A stretch of DNA of 5,807 bases from Cohaesibacteraceae bacterium (GTDB lineage: Bacteria > Pseudomonadota > Alphaproteobacteria > Rhizobiales > Cohaesibacteraceae): contig JAESRR010000115.1 of the NCBI GenBank assembly GCA_016764535.1, positions 1 to 5,807 on the forward strand, read 5' to 3'. This document shows, one piece after another, positions 5,191 through 5,807 of the stretch. The position numbers and the translations under genes were made by a program. Position 1 is the first letter of the stretch, and each line of letters opens with the position of its first letter. The notes below the pieces were generated by a model. That model worked only from the letters and a program-made list of their open reading frames with translations. It was not told where the DNA came from and searched no databases.

Positions 5191-5807
5191 CTATAAAACA
5201 GGAACAATGTTGGCCGTTCTGATTGCATCCAGATTGTTGCCTGAACGCACAACAGGAGCTGAAGGAGAGAAGGTTGAATTTAGTTTGTCGCTCAACACGT
5301 CTAACTGTTCGCTGATAACCTTACTTTCGTCCTTGAGAGCATTCAACTCATCCATCGAATGCGGTGGGTCATCATTCTCAGCTGTATCAGCAATTTCACC
5401 CAATCGCAGTCCCATTGTCTCGGTGGTCGTTTGCATTTCCAAAAGAAATTGCAAATTGTTGAGCCTCCCCAAATGGCTTTCTCGGGGTTCGGTACCTTCC
5501 CAATTAATTCCGGTGGTGACTGCGTCATCAACACGCTCGTTGTTGATTGTCCATGCAAAACCATCTTTGTCGAGATGCGCCTTGCGACCATCCGGCAATG
5601 TCACTGCATTTGCGATGCTTTGATTAAGGTCCTGCTTTGCGGTCTCAATCACCTGATCAAGGCGTTCCTGAAACGAAAGGAGTTTGACTTGTGCCTTGCG
5701 GGTCTCTTCATACGTGGAATGATAGAGCGTCGCATATGCGGGACTGTTGAGAAGTAACCATTGCGACGCCGAGATCGTACTTGATGAGCGGTTCTGTCCG
5801 GTTTTAC
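5191..5807 (-). CDS. Hypothetical protein, partial (5' end beyond right edge)
   Basis: The frame is open from the right edge to TAG at 5191-5193, giving 204 visible residues. A GTG at 5652 would give 153 residues, but the upstream part (SQWLLLNSPAYATLYHSTYE, then ETRKAQVKLLSFQERLDQV) reads like real protein, so the gene very likely begins outside the window. Visible features are a probable helical stretch (YEETRKAQVKLLSFQERLDQ and on), a compact LPDGRKAHLDKDGFAWTINN motif rich in Asp and Gly, and a C-terminal heptad-like stretch (LNALKDESKVISEQLDVLSD) that may be a coiled coil. No membrane segment or signal peptide is visible in this part. I do not recognise the family. Its stop codon touches that of the convergent exported-protein gene. 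Confidence 0.68.
   Translation of the reverse strand, partial: KTGQNRSSSTISASQWLLLNSPAYATLYHSTYEETRKAQVKLLSFQERLDQVIETAKQDLNQSIANAVTLPDGRKAHLDKDGFAWTINNERVDDAVTTGINWEGTEPRESHLGRLNNLQFLLEMQTTTETMGLRLGEIADTAENDDPPHSMDELNALKDESKVISEQLDVLSDKLNSTFSPSAPVVRSGNNLDAIRTANIVPVL

Noticed and set aside
5138..5757. Plus-strand ORFs (5138-5623 and 5359-5757)
   Set aside because: They are shadows of the minus-strand gene 5191-5807, whose product reads as a coherent protein.

Overview
This 5.8 kb window looks like an accessory region of a proteobacterial chromosome or plasmid. A Rhizobiales-like alphaproteobacterium is my best guess, from moderate GC, the style of the lone-catalytic-domain recombinase and an exported small protein, but this is a low-confidence inference. 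There are no rRNA, tRNA, CRISPR or IS elements.

Left part (1-3076, all minus strand). Two genes appear to form an operon. The upstream one (2537-3076) encodes a 179-residue protein made of about six 31-residue W-x-(N/D)-G...H-R...G-P-A repeats of the MORN-like/YwqK-like type. After 53 bp follows a large gene that starts at 2483 and runs off the left edge. It has no stop in 827 codons, and it encodes a STAND-type P-loop NTPase with a C-terminal Sel1-like repeat array. The array carries an exact 90-bp DNA duplication three repeat units apart, a sign of recent repeat shuffling in the likely sensor region. The architecture (N-terminal domain, NTPase, repeat sensor) is that of STAND signalling or immunity proteins. 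The effector is not recognisable.

Middle (3077-3987). A palindrome-rich spacer of about 200 bp leads into an unrecognised 210-residue plus-strand ORF (3279-3911). A strong 11-bp-stem hairpin (3954-3982) separates it from the convergent recombinase gene.

Right part (3988-5807). A minus-strand, catalytic-domain-only tyrosine recombinase (3988-4605, FimB/FimE-sized) sits next to an intergenic region. That region holds two 25-bp quasi-palindromes in inverted orientation (4650-4674 and 4782-4806). They match at 23 of 25 positions and share an identical asymmetric 7-bp centre. The 107 bp between them contain a good sigma70-like promoter that now points at the recombinase. If the segment flipped, the promoter would point at the exported-protein gene on the other side (4861/4891-5190). 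That layout is what a FimB/E-type invertible promoter switch would look like, and it is the most interesting hypothesis here. The exported protein has a convincing signal peptide but no canonical start codon in front of it. It ends exactly where a convergent, partial, unrecognised gene ends (5191-5807, running off the right edge).
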